NCBI RefSeq assembly: GCF_000511175.1
Contig: NZ_KI866530.1
Coordinates: 2,120,270 to 2,184,269, forward strand
Length of the DNA: 64,000 bases
From: Sediminibacterium salmoneum NBRC 103935
GTDB lineage: Bacteria > Bacteroidota > Bacteroidia > Chitinophagales > Chitinophagaceae
Direction of reading: 5' to 3'
A program made the translations under genes and the position numbers. The notes beneath the pieces were generated by a model. It saw nothing but the letters and a program-made list of their open reading frames with translations, did no database searches and was not told where the DNA came from. Below, in pieces: positions 1-9,151 of the stretch; positions within the stretch are counted from its first letter, which is position 1, and each line of letters begins with the position of its first letter.

Positions 1-3000
1 AAAGAAGAACAAAAAGCCTATTTTGAAGAAATATATGCTGCTTTAAATCAGGCCCAGAAACAGGCGGTAGATACACTGGAGGGACCCGTTATGGTTATTG
101 CTGGCCCGGGTACCGGCAAAACACAAATACTAAGTGCCCGTATTGGAAAAATTTTGCTGGAAACAGATGCGAACCCTGAAAATATTCTCTGCCTAACCTA
201 TACCGATGCAGGAACGGTTGCCATGCGCAAAAGATTAATCCGATTTATTGGACCGGATGCTTATAAAGTTCATATTCATACTTTTCATTCATTCTGCAAT
301 GATATTATACAGGATAATTTATCCCTATTTGAGAAATCTACATTAGAACCCATTTCAGAATTAGAGAGTATAGAAGTTTTTAAGGAATTGATAGATGGAT
401 TCCCTAAAAATCATCCCTTGAAGCGATACAGAGGCGATGTTTATTTTGAGATTAATAATTTGAAGAATCTTTTCAGTAATATGAAAAGAGAAGGCTGGGA
501 TACGGGAATGATTAACTCAGCCATTGATAGCTATCTGCTTGATTTGCCAAATAGAGATGAATTTGTTTATCAAAGAGCATACAAACAGTTCAAGAAAGGC
601 GACCTGAAGCAAAACCAGATTGATCTTGTTACAGAAAAAATGGAAAAACTCCGGGCAGCTGTAAATGAGTTTGATCGTTTTATTTCCTTAATGAAAAAAA
701 GAAATCGTTATGATTTCGATGATATGATACTTTGGGTTCTTCAGGCATTTAAAGAGAACAGATTGTTACTTGCCAATTATCAGGAACAGTTTCAATATAT
801 TCTGGTTGACGAATACCAGGACACCAGTGGAACCCAAAATAGCCTGGTTGAATTATTGATTAATTATTGGGAACAGCCCAATGTTTTTGTAGTAGGTGAT
901 GACGATCAGAGTATTTATCGTTTTCAGGGCGCGAATATTGAGAATATGGAAAAGTTTACTGATGCCTATAGCAAGGACTTAAAAACCGTTGTGCTTACAG
1001 ATAATTATCGTTCCACACAACCTATTTTAAATATAGCAAAAACGCTGATAGACAGGAACCAGGAAAGGCTGGTTAAAAAAATCCCCGGTCTGAGTAAAGA
1101 ATTAAAAACAAGCAATCAAAGTTTGCTGAATGTAAACGAACGGCCAAGAATACTAAGCTATCCCAGCGAACACCACGAAATGATTGGCATAACACTGGAA
1201 GTAGCCCAACTTATTAAAAATGGAATCCAGCCAGGAAGAATTGGTGTTATTTATAAAGAAAACAAATTTGGAGAATCACTCACCCAATACTTAAGCTTAT
1301 ATAAAATTCCGGTTTATAGTAAGCGGGATTTGAATATTCTGGACCTGCCCTTAACCCGGAAAATAATTTCCATACTAGATTACCTGTCCTCTGAAACAAC
1401 AATTCCCTTTAGTGAGGATGAATTGCTTTTTGAGATTTTACACTTTAACTGGTTTGGCATTCCTTCTATTGAAATAGCTAAACTTTCTGCAACAGTGGCC
1501 GATAAAAGACCCAGAATAAGTTTGAGGGCCTATCTTTCTGATTTACTGAGTCAACCTCCAAAAGATTTATTCAGCACACCCATTCCCGGCCTGCAAAAAG
1601 CAATCAGTAGTCTTGAAAAATTAATAGGTGATGTTCCAAATGTAACATTGATCAATCTCTTTGATAATATTATCCGGGACACAGGTATCATTAACTACAT
1701 TATGCAGCACCCTGAAAAACATGCTTTACTTCAGGAACTAACCGCATTTTTCAATTATATAAAAGAGGAGACCAATCGAAATCCATCACTGAGCCTGAAA
1801 AGACTGGTAGAACTGATTAATTTAATGCAAAAGGAAAAAATCAGGCTCCCACTAAAAAAAGTTACCGGTAGTGAAAAGGGCGTAAACCTGATGACTGCAC
1901 ACGGATCCAAGGGTCTTGAATTTGAATATGTTTTTTTCATGGGTTGCAATGCAAGTTATTGGGAAAAAAAGAGGAAACCGGGTGGGGGATATACCATGCC
2001 CGATACCCTATTTGCTTCTCAGCCAGTTACCAGTGATGAGGAAGAACTAAGAAGACTGTTTTATGTTGCATTAACAAGAGCTGAAAAGCACCTCAATATT
2101 TCTTTTAGTCAGTTTAAACTGGATGGCAAACCCATTGAGCCTTCTATGTTCATAGCTGAAATACAGGATCAGAAAGAGGTAGAAATAATACCGGTTAATC
2201 TGGAAGATGCCATAGTTGCTGATTTTACCGCTTTGCAGTACCAGGAATCTGTATTGCCTTCTATTGAAAAAGCAGAAGCGGCATTCATTGAACAGGTGCT
2301 GCAGAAATTTGTAATGAATGTAACCGCACTCAATAATTACTTAAAATGTCCGCTTCAATTCTACTATAATAACCTGGTAAGAGTGCCTTCCGGCAAATCA
2401 GAAGCTACCGAATTTGGTTCAGCCATCCACGAAGCCCTACAAAGATATTTCCAGTATATGCTAGACAAGCAGGAGTTTCCACCTAAAGAATCTCTTGTTA
2501 AGTATTTTGAAGAATACATGTTGAAAAACAAAAAAAGCTTTACTCCGGAACAATATAAAAGAAGAATGGAATACGGGCAGGAAGTATTACAGAACTATCG
2601 GGAAGCATATATTGACAAGTGGAATAAAATAGTTGTGATTGAAAGGAATATCAATAATGTTGTTGTGAACAGTGTGCCTATTAAAGGAAAGTTAGATAAA
2701 CTGGAGTTCAATGGAAAAATGGTGAATGTAGTAGATTATAAAACAGGAGATATAGAAAAGGCTAAAGACAAGGTTTTACCTCCTGACGATAAGCAACCCA
2801 ATGGCGGGGACTATTGGAGACAAGCAGTATTCTATAAAATTCTGGTAGATAATTATGAGCAAAAAGACTGGAAGGTGATAAGCAGCGAGTTCGATTTTGT
2901 AGAACCAGACAACAAGAAAAACTACAGAAAAGTAACGGTAAATATCAGCGAACAGGATATTGAAACAGTAAAGAATCAAATTACCCGTGTCTGGGAAAAA

Positions 3001-3138
3001 ATACAGGCTCACGATTTTTATACCGGCTGTGGTAAAGAAGACTGTCACTGGTGTCAGTTTGTTAAATCCAATGAACTCAATGTTTCTTTGTCGGAACTAA
3101 ATCCGGAGGAGCTGGAAAACAACACGGAAACCTATTAA
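1..3138 (+). CDS. UvrD/PcrA-type ATP-dependent helicase with C-terminal PD-(D/E)XK nuclease (5' end outside window)
   Basis: A superfamily 1A helicase-nuclease, probably acting in double-strand break processing or repair. The frame is open from base 1, and the codons before the first ATG (base 91) already encode the UvrD Q-motif region (LNQAQKQAV), so the gene starts left of the window. Counting codons from base 1: Walker A GPGTGKT near 35, Walker B LVDEYQDT near 269, GDDDQSIYRFQGA near 300, AHGSKGLEFEYVF near 632, and motif VI YVALTRAEKHL near 687. The C-terminal third carries a RecB-like nuclease: GKLDKLEF near 897 and VVDYKTGD near 910. Cysteines at 783, 1010, 1015 and 1018 could ligate an iron-sulfur cluster as in AddB-like nucleases, though the spacing (C-x4-C-x2-C) is not the classical one. 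The family is secure; the exact repair role is inference. Confidence 0.9.
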   Translation, partial: KEEQKAYFEEIYAALNQAQKQAVDTLEGPVMVIAGPGTGKTQILSARIGKILLETDANPENILCLTYTDAGTVAMRKRLIRFIGPDAYKVHIHTFHSFCNDIIQDNLSLFEKSTLEPISELESIEVFKELIDGFPKNHPLKRYRGDVYFEINNLKNLFSNMKREGWDTGMINSAIDSYLLDLPNRDEFVYQRAYKQFKKGDLKQNQIDLVTEKMEKLRAAVNEFDRFISLMKKRNRYDFDDMILWVLQAFKENRLLLANYQEQFQYILVDEYQDTSGTQNSLVELLINYWEQPNVFVVGDDDQSIYRFQGANIENMEKFTDAYSKDLKTVVLTDNYRSTQPILNIAKTLIDRNQERLVKKIPGLSKELKTSNQSLLNVNERPRILSYPSEHHEMIGITLEVAQLIKNGIQPGRIGVIYKENKFGESLTQYLSLYKIPVYSKRDLNILDLPLTRKIISILDYLSSETTIPFSEDELLFEILHFNWFGIPSIEIAKLSATVADKRPRISLRAYLSDLLSQPPKDLFSTPIPGLQKAISSLEKLIGDVPNVTLINLFDNIIRDTGIINYIMQHPEKHALLQELTAFFNYIKEETNRNPSLSLKRLVELINLMQKEKIRLPLKKVTGSEKGVNLMTAHGSKGLEFEYVFFMGCNASYWEKKRKPGGGYTMPDTLFASQPVTSDEEELRRLFYVALTRAEKHLNISFSQFKLDGKPIEPSMFIAEIQDQKEVEIIPVNLEDAIVADFTALQYQESVLPSIEKAEAAFIEQVLQKFVMNVTALNNYLKCPLQFYYNNLVRVPSGKSEATEFGSAIHEALQRYFQYMLDKQEFPPKESLVKYFEEYMLKNKKSFTPEQYKRRMEYGQEVLQNYREAYIDKWNKIVVIERNINNVVVNSVPIKGKLDKLEFNGKMVNVVDYKTGDIEKAKDKVLPPDDKQPNGGDYWRQAVFYKILVDNYEQKDWKVISSEFDFVEPDNKKNYRKVTVNISEQDIETVKNQITRVWEKIQAHDFYTGCGKEDCHWCQFVKSNELNVSLSELNPEELENNTETY

Positions 3139-3143
3139 TTTTG
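3136..3143 (+). promoter_or_regulatory. Bacteroidota -7 promoter box (TAATTTTG)
   Basis: Matches TAnnTTTG, overlaps the stop codon of the helicase gene, and lies 13 bp before the ATG at 3157. It favours that ATG over the one at 3148 for the lipoprotein gene. No -33 TTG at ideal spacing was confirmed. Confidence 0.4.
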
Positions 3144-3156
3144 TTTAATGCAGATA

Positions 3157-4542
3157 ATGAATCATAGAACACACTGGATAATACTGATTATTGCTTTTTT
3201 CTTTACTTCCTGTGCCAATATTATACCACCCAGCGGGGGTGCCAGAGACAGTTTGCCTCCTGTGCTCGTGTCTGCTCTCCCCAGAGATTCTGCATTAAAT
3301 GTTACTCCAAAGCTCATTACATTAACCTTTGATGAATTTGTGAGTCTTCAGGATGTAAATAGCAATCTGATTGTTTCACCTACCCTGAAAGAAAACCCTA
3401 TTGTTGATAATAAACTCAGGAATGTAACCATAAAATTCAAAGACAGTCTGGAGGTCAATACCACCTACTCGTTGAATTTTGGAAATGCCATTAAAGATGT
3501 AAACGAAGGGAATATTTTAAAAAATTTCAGATTTGTTTTTTCAACCGGAAATACAATAGATAATTTCAGTTATCGCGGAAAAGTTGTCCTTGCAGAAAAG
3601 GGAAGCATAGACTCAACCCTGATTGTAATACTTCACAACAATACCAGTGACACTGCCATATATAAAAACAGACCCAGGTATATTACCAGAATCAACGGAA
3701 AGGGATTTTTTGAATTCAATAATTTATCTGGCGGCTATTATACGGCTTTTGTGTTGCCCAATGATTATTCCAAAAAATACGATGACAGCACCAAACTTTT
3801 TGGATTCAGGACAGATCCATTACTGATAAATTCAAATACAATTACTGATACTTTCTATGTGTTTGAAGCCTATAAAAGAAAAGGAACGCAAACTGCCGCT
3901 GCCGCTGCTACTACTCCAGTTGCAAAGACTGATACCCGTTTAAAATTCACTAATAATCTAGATAATGGCAATCAGGAATTATTATCTCCGCTGGAATTAA
4001 AGTTTAGTAAACCAATTAGAAAAATAGACAGTAGCAAATTGCTGTTTACAGATTCGGGCTTTAACGCGGTTAAGCCTTCAAAAATCAGTCTGGATTCAAC
4101 CAAAACCATCCTGTCGGTTCATTTTCCTTGGAAGGAGCAAACCAAATTTAATCTCGTTCTTTTGAAAGATGCATTGGAAGATACTGCAGGAGCAGGTCTT
4201 ATAAAATCGGACACCCTGAAATTCACAACAAAAAAAGAAATTGAATACGGTAGTATCAGGTTGAGATTCATGAATCTCAACTTACAAAAGAACCCTATTC
4301 TTCAGTTTATTCAGACAGATAAACTGATTGAATCTATCCCGCTTACGTCGAATGAACTCATCCGGAAATTATTTAAATCGGGTAGTTTTGAAATGAGAAT
4401 ATTGTACGACACCAATAAAAACGGTGTCTGGGATACAGGTGCTTTTGGAAAAGTGAAGCGTCAACCGGAAATAGTACAACTCATATCCAAACCACTTTCT
4501 GTTAGAGCCAACTGGGATAATGAAGTGAATATTGAATTATAA
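3157..4542 (+). CDS. Lipoprotein with Big_5-type Ig-like domain
   Basis: A secreted lipoprotein of about 461 residues. The N-terminus has a hydrophobic signal segment (IILIIAFFF) followed by a lipobox-like TSC, so it is probably anchored in a membrane after cleavage before the Cys. Residues about 30-130 (PPSGGARDSLPPVLVSALP onward, ending FRFVFSTG) look like the Big_5 Ig-like domain common in Bacteroidota surface proteins; a second related beta-rich segment follows after about 260. The function is unknown. The ATG at 3157 is preferred because a -7 box lies 13 bp before it; 3148 is the alternative. It is convergent with the following dehydrogenase gene, 24 bp away. Confidence 0.8.
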   Translation: MNHRTHWIILIIAFFFTSCANIIPPSGGARDSLPPVLVSALPRDSALNVTPKLITLTFDEFVSLQDVNSNLIVSPTLKENPIVDNKLRNVTIKFKDSLEVNTTYSLNFGNAIKDVNEGNILKNFRFVFSTGNTIDNFSYRGKVVLAEKGSIDSTLIVILHNNTSDTAIYKNRPRYITRINGKGFFEFNNLSGGYYTAFVLPNDYSKKYDDSTKLFGFRTDPLLINSNTITDTFYVFEAYKRKGTQTAAAAATTPVAKTDTRLKFTNNLDNGNQELLSPLELKFSKPIRKIDSSKLLFTDSGFNAVKPSKISLDSTKTILSVHFPWKEQTKFNLVLLKDALEDTAGAGLIKSDTLKFTTKKEIEYGSIRLRFMNLNLQKNPILQFIQTDKLIESIPLTSNELIRKLFKSGSFEMRILYDTNKNGVWDTGAFGKVKRQPEIVQLISKPLSVRANWDNEVNIEL

Positions 4543-4566
4543 ATAACCCTTTTATTCAGGTCTTAT

Positions 4567-5424
4567 TTATTCATACTCATAAAAACCTTTTTTTGTTTTC
4601 ACGCCAAACTGACCCTGGTCAATCTTGTTCTTCTGTACCACTGAAGGTCTTAGTCTTTCCGGCTTGCCCAAATCCTCCCAAACAATGGTACTTACGCTGT
4701 AGTTAATATCCAATCCTATTAAATCCATTAATCTGAAAGGGCCCATTTTAAATCCAGCGGCTTCCAGTACTTTGTCTGCCTGTTCAAAATGGGTTTGTCC
4801 GGATTGTACCAGGTACATGGCTTCCAGATAGTAAGGTCTGGCCACCCGGTTTACTATGAATCCGGGAGAGTCTTTACAAATTACCGGCTTTTTTTGCATG
4901 GATTGCACCAAGCCAACAAGGGTTGCAACAATTGCCGGATTGGTTTCTTTCCCCTTAATAATTTCCACCAGTTTCATAACAGGAGCGGGATTAAAAAAAT
5001 GCAGACCAACCAGCTGAGCCGGATATTGAATTCCGGCAGCAATGGCATCTATAGAAATAGATGATGTATTGGAAGCCAGAATAGTATCCGGGCCGTTTAC
5101 TTCAATCAGTTGATTGAATAAGTTTATTTTGGCATCCTTTTGCTCAATAATGGCTTCTATAATCAATTCGCCCTTGCAGCCAGACAAGAGGCTGGTAAAT
5201 TGAATTCTATTCAGCGTTTCCTGAAATTGATCCTCGGTGATTTTTCCTTTCGCGAGTGATTTTTCCAGATTCTTTTGGATACGTTGCCTGGATGCAAGTA
5301 AAACAGCTTCATTTAAATCGAATTGTACAACCTGATATCCTGCAGTTGCAGCTACTTGCGCAATTCCACTTCCCATCGTTCCGGCACCACAGACTACAAT
5401 AGTTTCAATTTTTCTGATTTCCAT
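4567..5424 (-). CDS. 3-hydroxyacyl-CoA (3-hydroxybutyryl-CoA) dehydrogenase
   Basis: NAD-dependent oxidation of 3-hydroxyacyl-CoA or the reverse, in fatty acid or butanoate metabolism, cytosolic. The 285 residues fit the stand-alone enzyme. The N-terminus shows the Rossmann glycine motif (VVCGAGTMGSGIAQ, about 9-22). The middle has the conserved NTSSISI and GLHFFNPAPVMKLVE stretches carrying the catalytic His, and the C-terminal domain starts around CKDSPGFIVNRV. It stands alone, divergent from the merR-like gene. Whether it prefers hydroxybutyryl-CoA or longer substrates cannot be told from the sequence. Confidence 0.93.
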   Translation of the reverse strand: MEIRKIETIVVCGAGTMGSGIAQVAATAGYQVVQFDLNEAVLLASRQRIQKNLEKSLAKGKITEDQFQETLNRIQFTSLLSGCKGELIIEAIIEQKDAKINLFNQLIEVNGPDTILASNTSSISIDAIAAGIQYPAQLVGLHFFNPAPVMKLVEIIKGKETNPAIVATLVGLVQSMQKKPVICKDSPGFIVNRVARPYYLEAMYLVQSGQTHFEQADKVLEAAGFKMGPFRLMDLIGLDINYSVSTIVWEDLGKPERLRPSVVQKNKIDQGQFGVKTKKGFYEYE

Positions 5425-5505
5425 AGAATTGCAAGATACTTACATCTTTTCCACCAACGCTTATCCCCTACAGTTTTTAGCCGTTTTTGGTACTAATTTT
5501 ACAGC

Positions 5506-6224
5506 ATGGCGAATCTGTTACAACAACTGGACTTATTTGGGATGCCCGTGGAAACGGCTCCTCCTGCAAAGCCCAAAAAACAGCCCGTTAAAAAGACCGC
5601 CGTTCAATCTATTGAACAGAGTACAACTTCTCTCTCGGAAAATTCCATTGAGGCGAATACTGATACAACAATTGAAATTGAACCTACAGCAATTTCCAAT
5701 TTTTCTTCGAGTGAAACACCTGTAGTTTTCAGCGCTCAATCTCTAGCAGATCCGGTTATCTATGCCAATGACCAAATTGTTGTAAAAGTAAAAAAGAAAA
5801 GCCGGCAAAAACGGTTAAAGTGCCTGGCAAACGAGGAAGGAAATCCTTTAAAGAAATGGATGCAGGGATAGATTTAATTGATATTCCTACTGATGAAATG
5901 CTGAAACAGAAATTGTATTATTCAATTAGTGAAGTTGCCTCCTGGTTTAAGGTAAATACTTCTTTATTAAGATATTGGGAAAATGAATTTGACATTCTCC
6001 AACCCAGAAAAACAAGAAAGGGGGATCGGTTATTCAGAGTAGAAGACATTAAAAACCTGCAACTCATATACTTGTTGCTTAGACAAAGAAAATTCTCTAT
6101 TGAAGGAGCAAAAGCCTATCTGAAATCGAATAAAAATAAAATTGATACAGAGACTTTGCTGGTGCAGACTTTAGGAAATTTTAAAAAATTTCTACTTGAA
6201 CTCAAAAGTTCCTTAGACCGCTGA
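5506..6224 (+). CDS. MerR-family transcriptional regulator, split by a -1 frameshift
   Basis: Two overlapping frames together make one MerR-like regulator of about 239 residues. The first frame (from ATG 5506, stop TAG 5869-5871) gives a low-complexity Lys/Pro/Ser/Thr-rich N-terminus. The second frame (open from 5772, ending TGA 6222-6224) gives KRGRKSFKEMD and then a MerR helix-turn-helix (YYSISEVASWFKVNTSLLRY, then ENEFDILQPRK and LIYLLLRQRKFSIEGAKAYL). The first frame loses sense after KVKK, while the second reads naturally upstream as EKPAKTVKVPGKRGRK, so the join lies near 5790-5796. This may be programmed frameshifting, a true mutation, or a one-base assembly error in an A run. Initiation at the GTG at 5820 would give a 134-residue protein. 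The last 12 bases overlap the convergent mscS-like gene. Confidence 0.75.
5790..5796 (+). promoter_or_regulatory. Candidate -1 frameshift slippery site A_AAA_AAG
   Basis: In the upstream frame the codons read GTA AAA AAG, so the heptamer is parsed exactly as X XXY YYZ. A one-base slip back leads to GAA AAG CCG and into the MerR domain frame. A weak hairpin follows (AGCCG at 5800-5804 with CGGTT at 5812-5816, one G-U pair). No Shine-Dalgarno-like stimulator is visible upstream. Confidence 0.45.
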
Positions 6225-7310
6225 TTTATTCGTAACAACAATATCTGTTGACGCCCCTGCCATTGGAATTTTCAGTGCCTCCATTTGGGCAATAATTTGC
6301 AACATACTCTCCTGTCTAACCTGCAGAAATTCCTGCATGGGCTGTTCTGCTGATTGCAGGTACTCAATGTTTACTACATGTGCATTTTTACCTGTATCCA
6401 CCAGATGAACAGAAACTCCTTCCAGTTGCTTCACGGTCAACAATTGGTGTATTGCATTAATCAGATCGGTTAGCTGGCTTGTTGTTGTTTCCAGTCCAAT
6501 TTCAATTTTAATTTCCGCCTTTCTATGCGTTCTTAAAGAAATATTATCAACAATGGTATCAACCATTTGCTTATTGGGAACAGAAATATACGTTTTTTCT
6601 AAAGTGCGAATTCGGGTACTTCTCAAACCAATTTTTTCAATAGTACCTGTAAAGCCATTTACTTTAACCAGATCTCCTGTATTAAACGGCTTATCAAAGA
6701 AAATGATAAAAGAGGCAATCAGATTCTCCAGACTTTCCCTGGTTGCCAATGCCAAAGCAGCACCCACAATACTTAAACCTGTTAATAGATTACTGATGTC
6801 CTGATTAAAAGAGAATCGCAGAATCATTAAAATTCCAATGATAACCAGTATTGCCTTAAAGAAATCCTTGAAAAAAATAATCAGCTGGTTGTCTGTCATA
6901 TCAGCTGTTTGATTGGCTTTCTGTTCCAATATCATAGCAATGAACTCAATAATCCGAATACACAACCAGATAAATACAAAAATCAAAACGCCGTCTGCTA
7001 TTGCATCAATTACCGATTTCAGAGAGACCCTGTAAATGTTCACATTTAATACCTGCGGAAACTTCAGCTGATCCAGTGTGATAATCCCAATTAGTAAGAG
7101 TAAAAAATAATCCAGCGGCTGTACAACCAAATTTAGAAATGACTCCCTTGCTACATGCTTGCCAGCTTTGCCTACTGCCCTGAACATTAATTTCGCCAGG
7201 TATTTCGAAACCACTCTTTTGATTAATAGTATAGCCAGTATAATCAATAATACAGTAAGATAAGTTTGTATTGTATTATCCAGTACTACTTTATTGAGTA
7301 TCTCTTTCAT
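6213..7310 (-). CDS. MscS-family mechanosensitive ion channel
   Basis: Small-conductance mechanosensitive channel of the inner membrane, a safety valve on hypoosmotic shock. The 365 residues start with a hydrophobic segment (YLTVLLIILAILLIKRVV) and have further membrane segments near 70, 105 and 150. The pore-lining helix is visible as LSIVGAALALATRESLENLI (about 175-195), followed by the beta domain typical of MscS (PFNTGDLVKVNGFTGTIEKI, RIRTLEKTYISVPNKQM). It shares an ATGA overlap with the upstream LpxH-like gene, so the two are probably translated together. Its 3' end overlaps the end of the merR-like gene by 12 bp. Confidence 0.92.
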   Translation of the reverse strand: MKEILNKVVLDNTIQTYLTVLLIILAILLIKRVVSKYLAKLMFRAVGKAGKHVARESFLNLVVQPLDYFLLLLIGIITLDQLKFPQVLNVNIYRVSLKSVIDAIADGVLIFVFIWLCIRIIEFIAMILEQKANQTADMTDNQLIIFFKDFFKAILVIIGILMILRFSFNQDISNLLTGLSIVGAALALATRESLENLIASFIIFFDKPFNTGDLVKVNGFTGTIEKIGLRSTRIRTLEKTYISVPNKQMVDTIVDNISLRTHRKAEIKIEIGLETTTSQLTDLINAIHQLLTVKQLEGVSVHLVDTGKNAHVVNIEYLQSAEQPMQEFLQVRQESMLQIIAQMEALKIPMAGASTDIVVTNKSAV

Positions 7311-8083
7311 AATGAATTGGGTAATTCAAATTTTTTTAATTGTACGTCTTCTCCGTTAAACTCAGCATAGGTAAAATTTTTAATCCAGTCTCCCAGATTA
7401 ATATACCTGCTATTTGAGGGAAGAGAAAAATCAATTGGATAATGACGATGACCAAAGATAAAATAGTCATAATACGATTCTTTCAAAACCGTCTTACAAT
7501 AAACAATCAGCCATTCATTTTCTTCGCCCAGAAAATGGTCGTCGGAAGTTCCGGTTTTCTCTTTGCTTTTTCTGCTGAAATAATTGGCAAGTCCTATGCC
7601 AAAATCCGGATGCAATAACCTAAACAGGCGTTTACATAAGGGATTGGTAAAGACCTTCTTTAAAAATTTGTACCCATGGTCTCCGGGTCCAAGACCATCC
7701 CCATGACCTATCAGAAATTTTTTATTATTCCATACAAACTGCTGTGGCTCATGATATACTTTTATGTTCAGCTCTCTTTCAAAATACCCATCCATCCACA
7801 AATCATGATTTCCTGTAAATACAGTAATGGGGATGCCTGAATCACTCAGCTCTGCCAGTTTTCCCAGTAACCGGGTAAATCCTTTAGGCACTGCTTTTTT
7901 ATATTCAAACCAGAAATCAAAAATGTCGCCTACAATAAACAGTGCTGCAGCAGTTGATTTTACAGATTCAAGAAATTGAACAACTTTTTTCTCCCGAATC
8001 AGACTGGACTCATGATCGGGTGCTCCCAGATGAAAATCTGAGAGAAAATAAATTTTCTTGTTTTTGTTAACCTCCAATATCAT
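7307..8083 (-). CDS. lpxH: UDP-2,3-diacylglucosamine diphosphatase (LpxH-like metallophosphoesterase)
   Basis: Hydrolyses UDP-2,3-diacylglucosamine to lipid X in lipid A synthesis, at the cytosolic face of the inner membrane. The 258 residues carry the calcineurin-like metal motifs in order: DFHLG (about 16-20), GDIFDFW (about 52), GNHDLWMD (about 91), GHGDGLGPGD and GHRHYP near the C-terminus. LpxH-type length and the FxxW and GDG features favour this over a general phosphoesterase. It overlaps both neighbours by 4 bp (GGCT upstream, mscS downstream), which points to one transcript. Function is by family; the substrate is not proven. Confidence 0.85.
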   Translation of the reverse strand: MILEVNKNKKIYFLSDFHLGAPDHESSLIREKKVVQFLESVKSTAAALFIVGDIFDFWFEYKKAVPKGFTRLLGKLAELSDSGIPITVFTGNHDLWMDGYFERELNIKVYHEPQQFVWNNKKFLIGHGDGLGPGDHGYKFLKKVFTNPLCKRLFRLLHPDFGIGLANYFSRKSKEKTGTSDDHFLGEENEWLIVYCKTVLKESYYDYFIFGHRHYPIDFSLPSNSRYINLGDWIKNFTYAEFNGEDVQLKKFELPNSL

Positions 8084-8508
8084 AATTGGCCTCTTTGTTT
8101 TAGATAGGCCAACAAGTCTGATTCTTCTATTCGTGTACCATTTTCAATGCTTCCATTGTACCAGTATACCCAGGCTTTTTCTTCATTATCGTTTAGCAAA
8201 ACAGTTGTTAGTACCCTTTTATACAACGGATGCTCCCCTTCTTCTGCCTGCACACCTTCATAATCATCTAACTGAGCAAAAGCCCAGGAACATTCCGAAG
8301 CTACTTTGATGCTGTATAATTCTCCTTTAATTAATGAATCATCTTCTGAGGGTACAGCAACAGGAAAATCAGGGAGTTGATACAAATTCCCCTTAATATA
8401 TGCTTCCCCAATCAGCGTGAAATATTTACTGATATAGCCATAAGCCGGATTATTAAATCCACTTCTTAAAGATCCATACACAAAAAGGTTACGACAAGTT
8501 AGTTCCAT
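8080..8508 (-). CDS. Gamma-glutamylcyclotransferase-like (AIG2/GGCT) family protein
   Basis: A protein of 142 residues with the signature of the AIG2-like fold at the N-terminus (LFVYGSLRSGFNN, about 8-20) and the acidic region LDDYEGVQ around 80 that holds the catalytic Glu in the family. Members cyclise gamma-glutamyl groups from gamma-glutamyl amino acids or related amides; the substrate here is unknown. It sits 13 bp after the LUD gene and overlaps the LpxH gene by 4 bp, inside the same minus-strand run. Confidence 0.8.
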   Translation of the reverse strand: MELTCRNLFVYGSLRSGFNNPAYGYISKYFTLIGEAYIKGNLYQLPDFPVAVPSEDDSLIKGELYSIKVASECSWAFAQLDDYEGVQAEEGEHPLYKRVLTTVLLNDNEEKAWVYWYNGSIENGTRIEESDLLAYLKQRGQL

Positions 8509-8521
8509 GCGGTTCCAATTT

Positions 8522-9151
8522 TCATTCGTCTATTAAAAAACAATATACTTCTTTAGGACCATGAACCCCTACTACCAGTGTTTTTTCAATATCGGCAGTT
8601 CTGCTGGGGCCTGTAGCTAAACTTAACACAGAAGGTAATTGATTGCCATATTTATTCGTCAGGTTCAAAAGGGCATCTTCCAGACTATATACCAGCTGAG
8701 ATGTTTTTGCAATACATATATGAACAGGTGCATATACACTGGTTGTTCTGCCACTGGATGTACTGTTACTGAGAAAAATACTCCCGGTTCTTGCAACCAG
8801 TAATTCACATCCTGTAATGGAAGCATCGCAACCAGCTAAATCATTATAAGGTTTTAAAGGCACCCCGTTTATTGTTAGCATGCTTTGGATTTGCCCGTCA
8901 ATGCAATAGATCTTTTCCCACTTTCTGCTCGCAAACAATTGGTTTACTTGTTCGTTCAGTTCATGCTGATTGGCACAAAATGAGAAACGACCCTGCAAAC
9001 TGGTAAAATGTTCTGCAAATTCAATTTCCAGTTCTTTTTGTGAAGGCTGAAACAGTGCAGGTGTTTCGGTATGGGTTGAAAAGGGAACAGGCACTTTTGT
9101 AACAAGTGCCTGTTTTATTTTTTTTAAAATATTTTCTCTAGCTGTAGACAT
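8522..9151 (-). CDS. LUD domain protein (LutC/YkgG family)
   Basis: Family members take part in lactate utilisation with LutA and LutB, but in Bacteroidota a lone copy typically follows ftsH and its role is unclear. The 209 residues show the LUD core: CELLVARTGSIFLSNSTSSG (about 117-136) and a C-terminal LATGPSRTADIEKTLVVGVHGP. No lutA or lutB lies nearby, so lactate oxidation should not be assumed. Start ATG at 9151 overlaps the ftsH stop by one base (TAATG), a sign of translational coupling. Confidence 0.85.
   Translation of the reverse strand: MSTARENILKKIKQALVTKVPVPFSTHTETPALFQPSQKELEIEFAEHFTSLQGRFSFCANQHELNEQVNQLFASRKWEKIYCIDGQIQSMLTINGVPLKPYNDLAGCDASITGCELLVARTGSIFLSNSTSSGRTTSVYAPVHICIAKTSQLVYSLEDALLNLTNKYGNQLPSVLSLATGPSRTADIEKTLVVGVHGPKEVYCFLIDE

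Noticed and set aside
5820..6224. Separate 134-residue MerR gene starting at GTG 5820
   Set aside because: Possible but less likely: the frame reads naturally upstream of the GTG and the preceding frame makes sense as its N-terminus.
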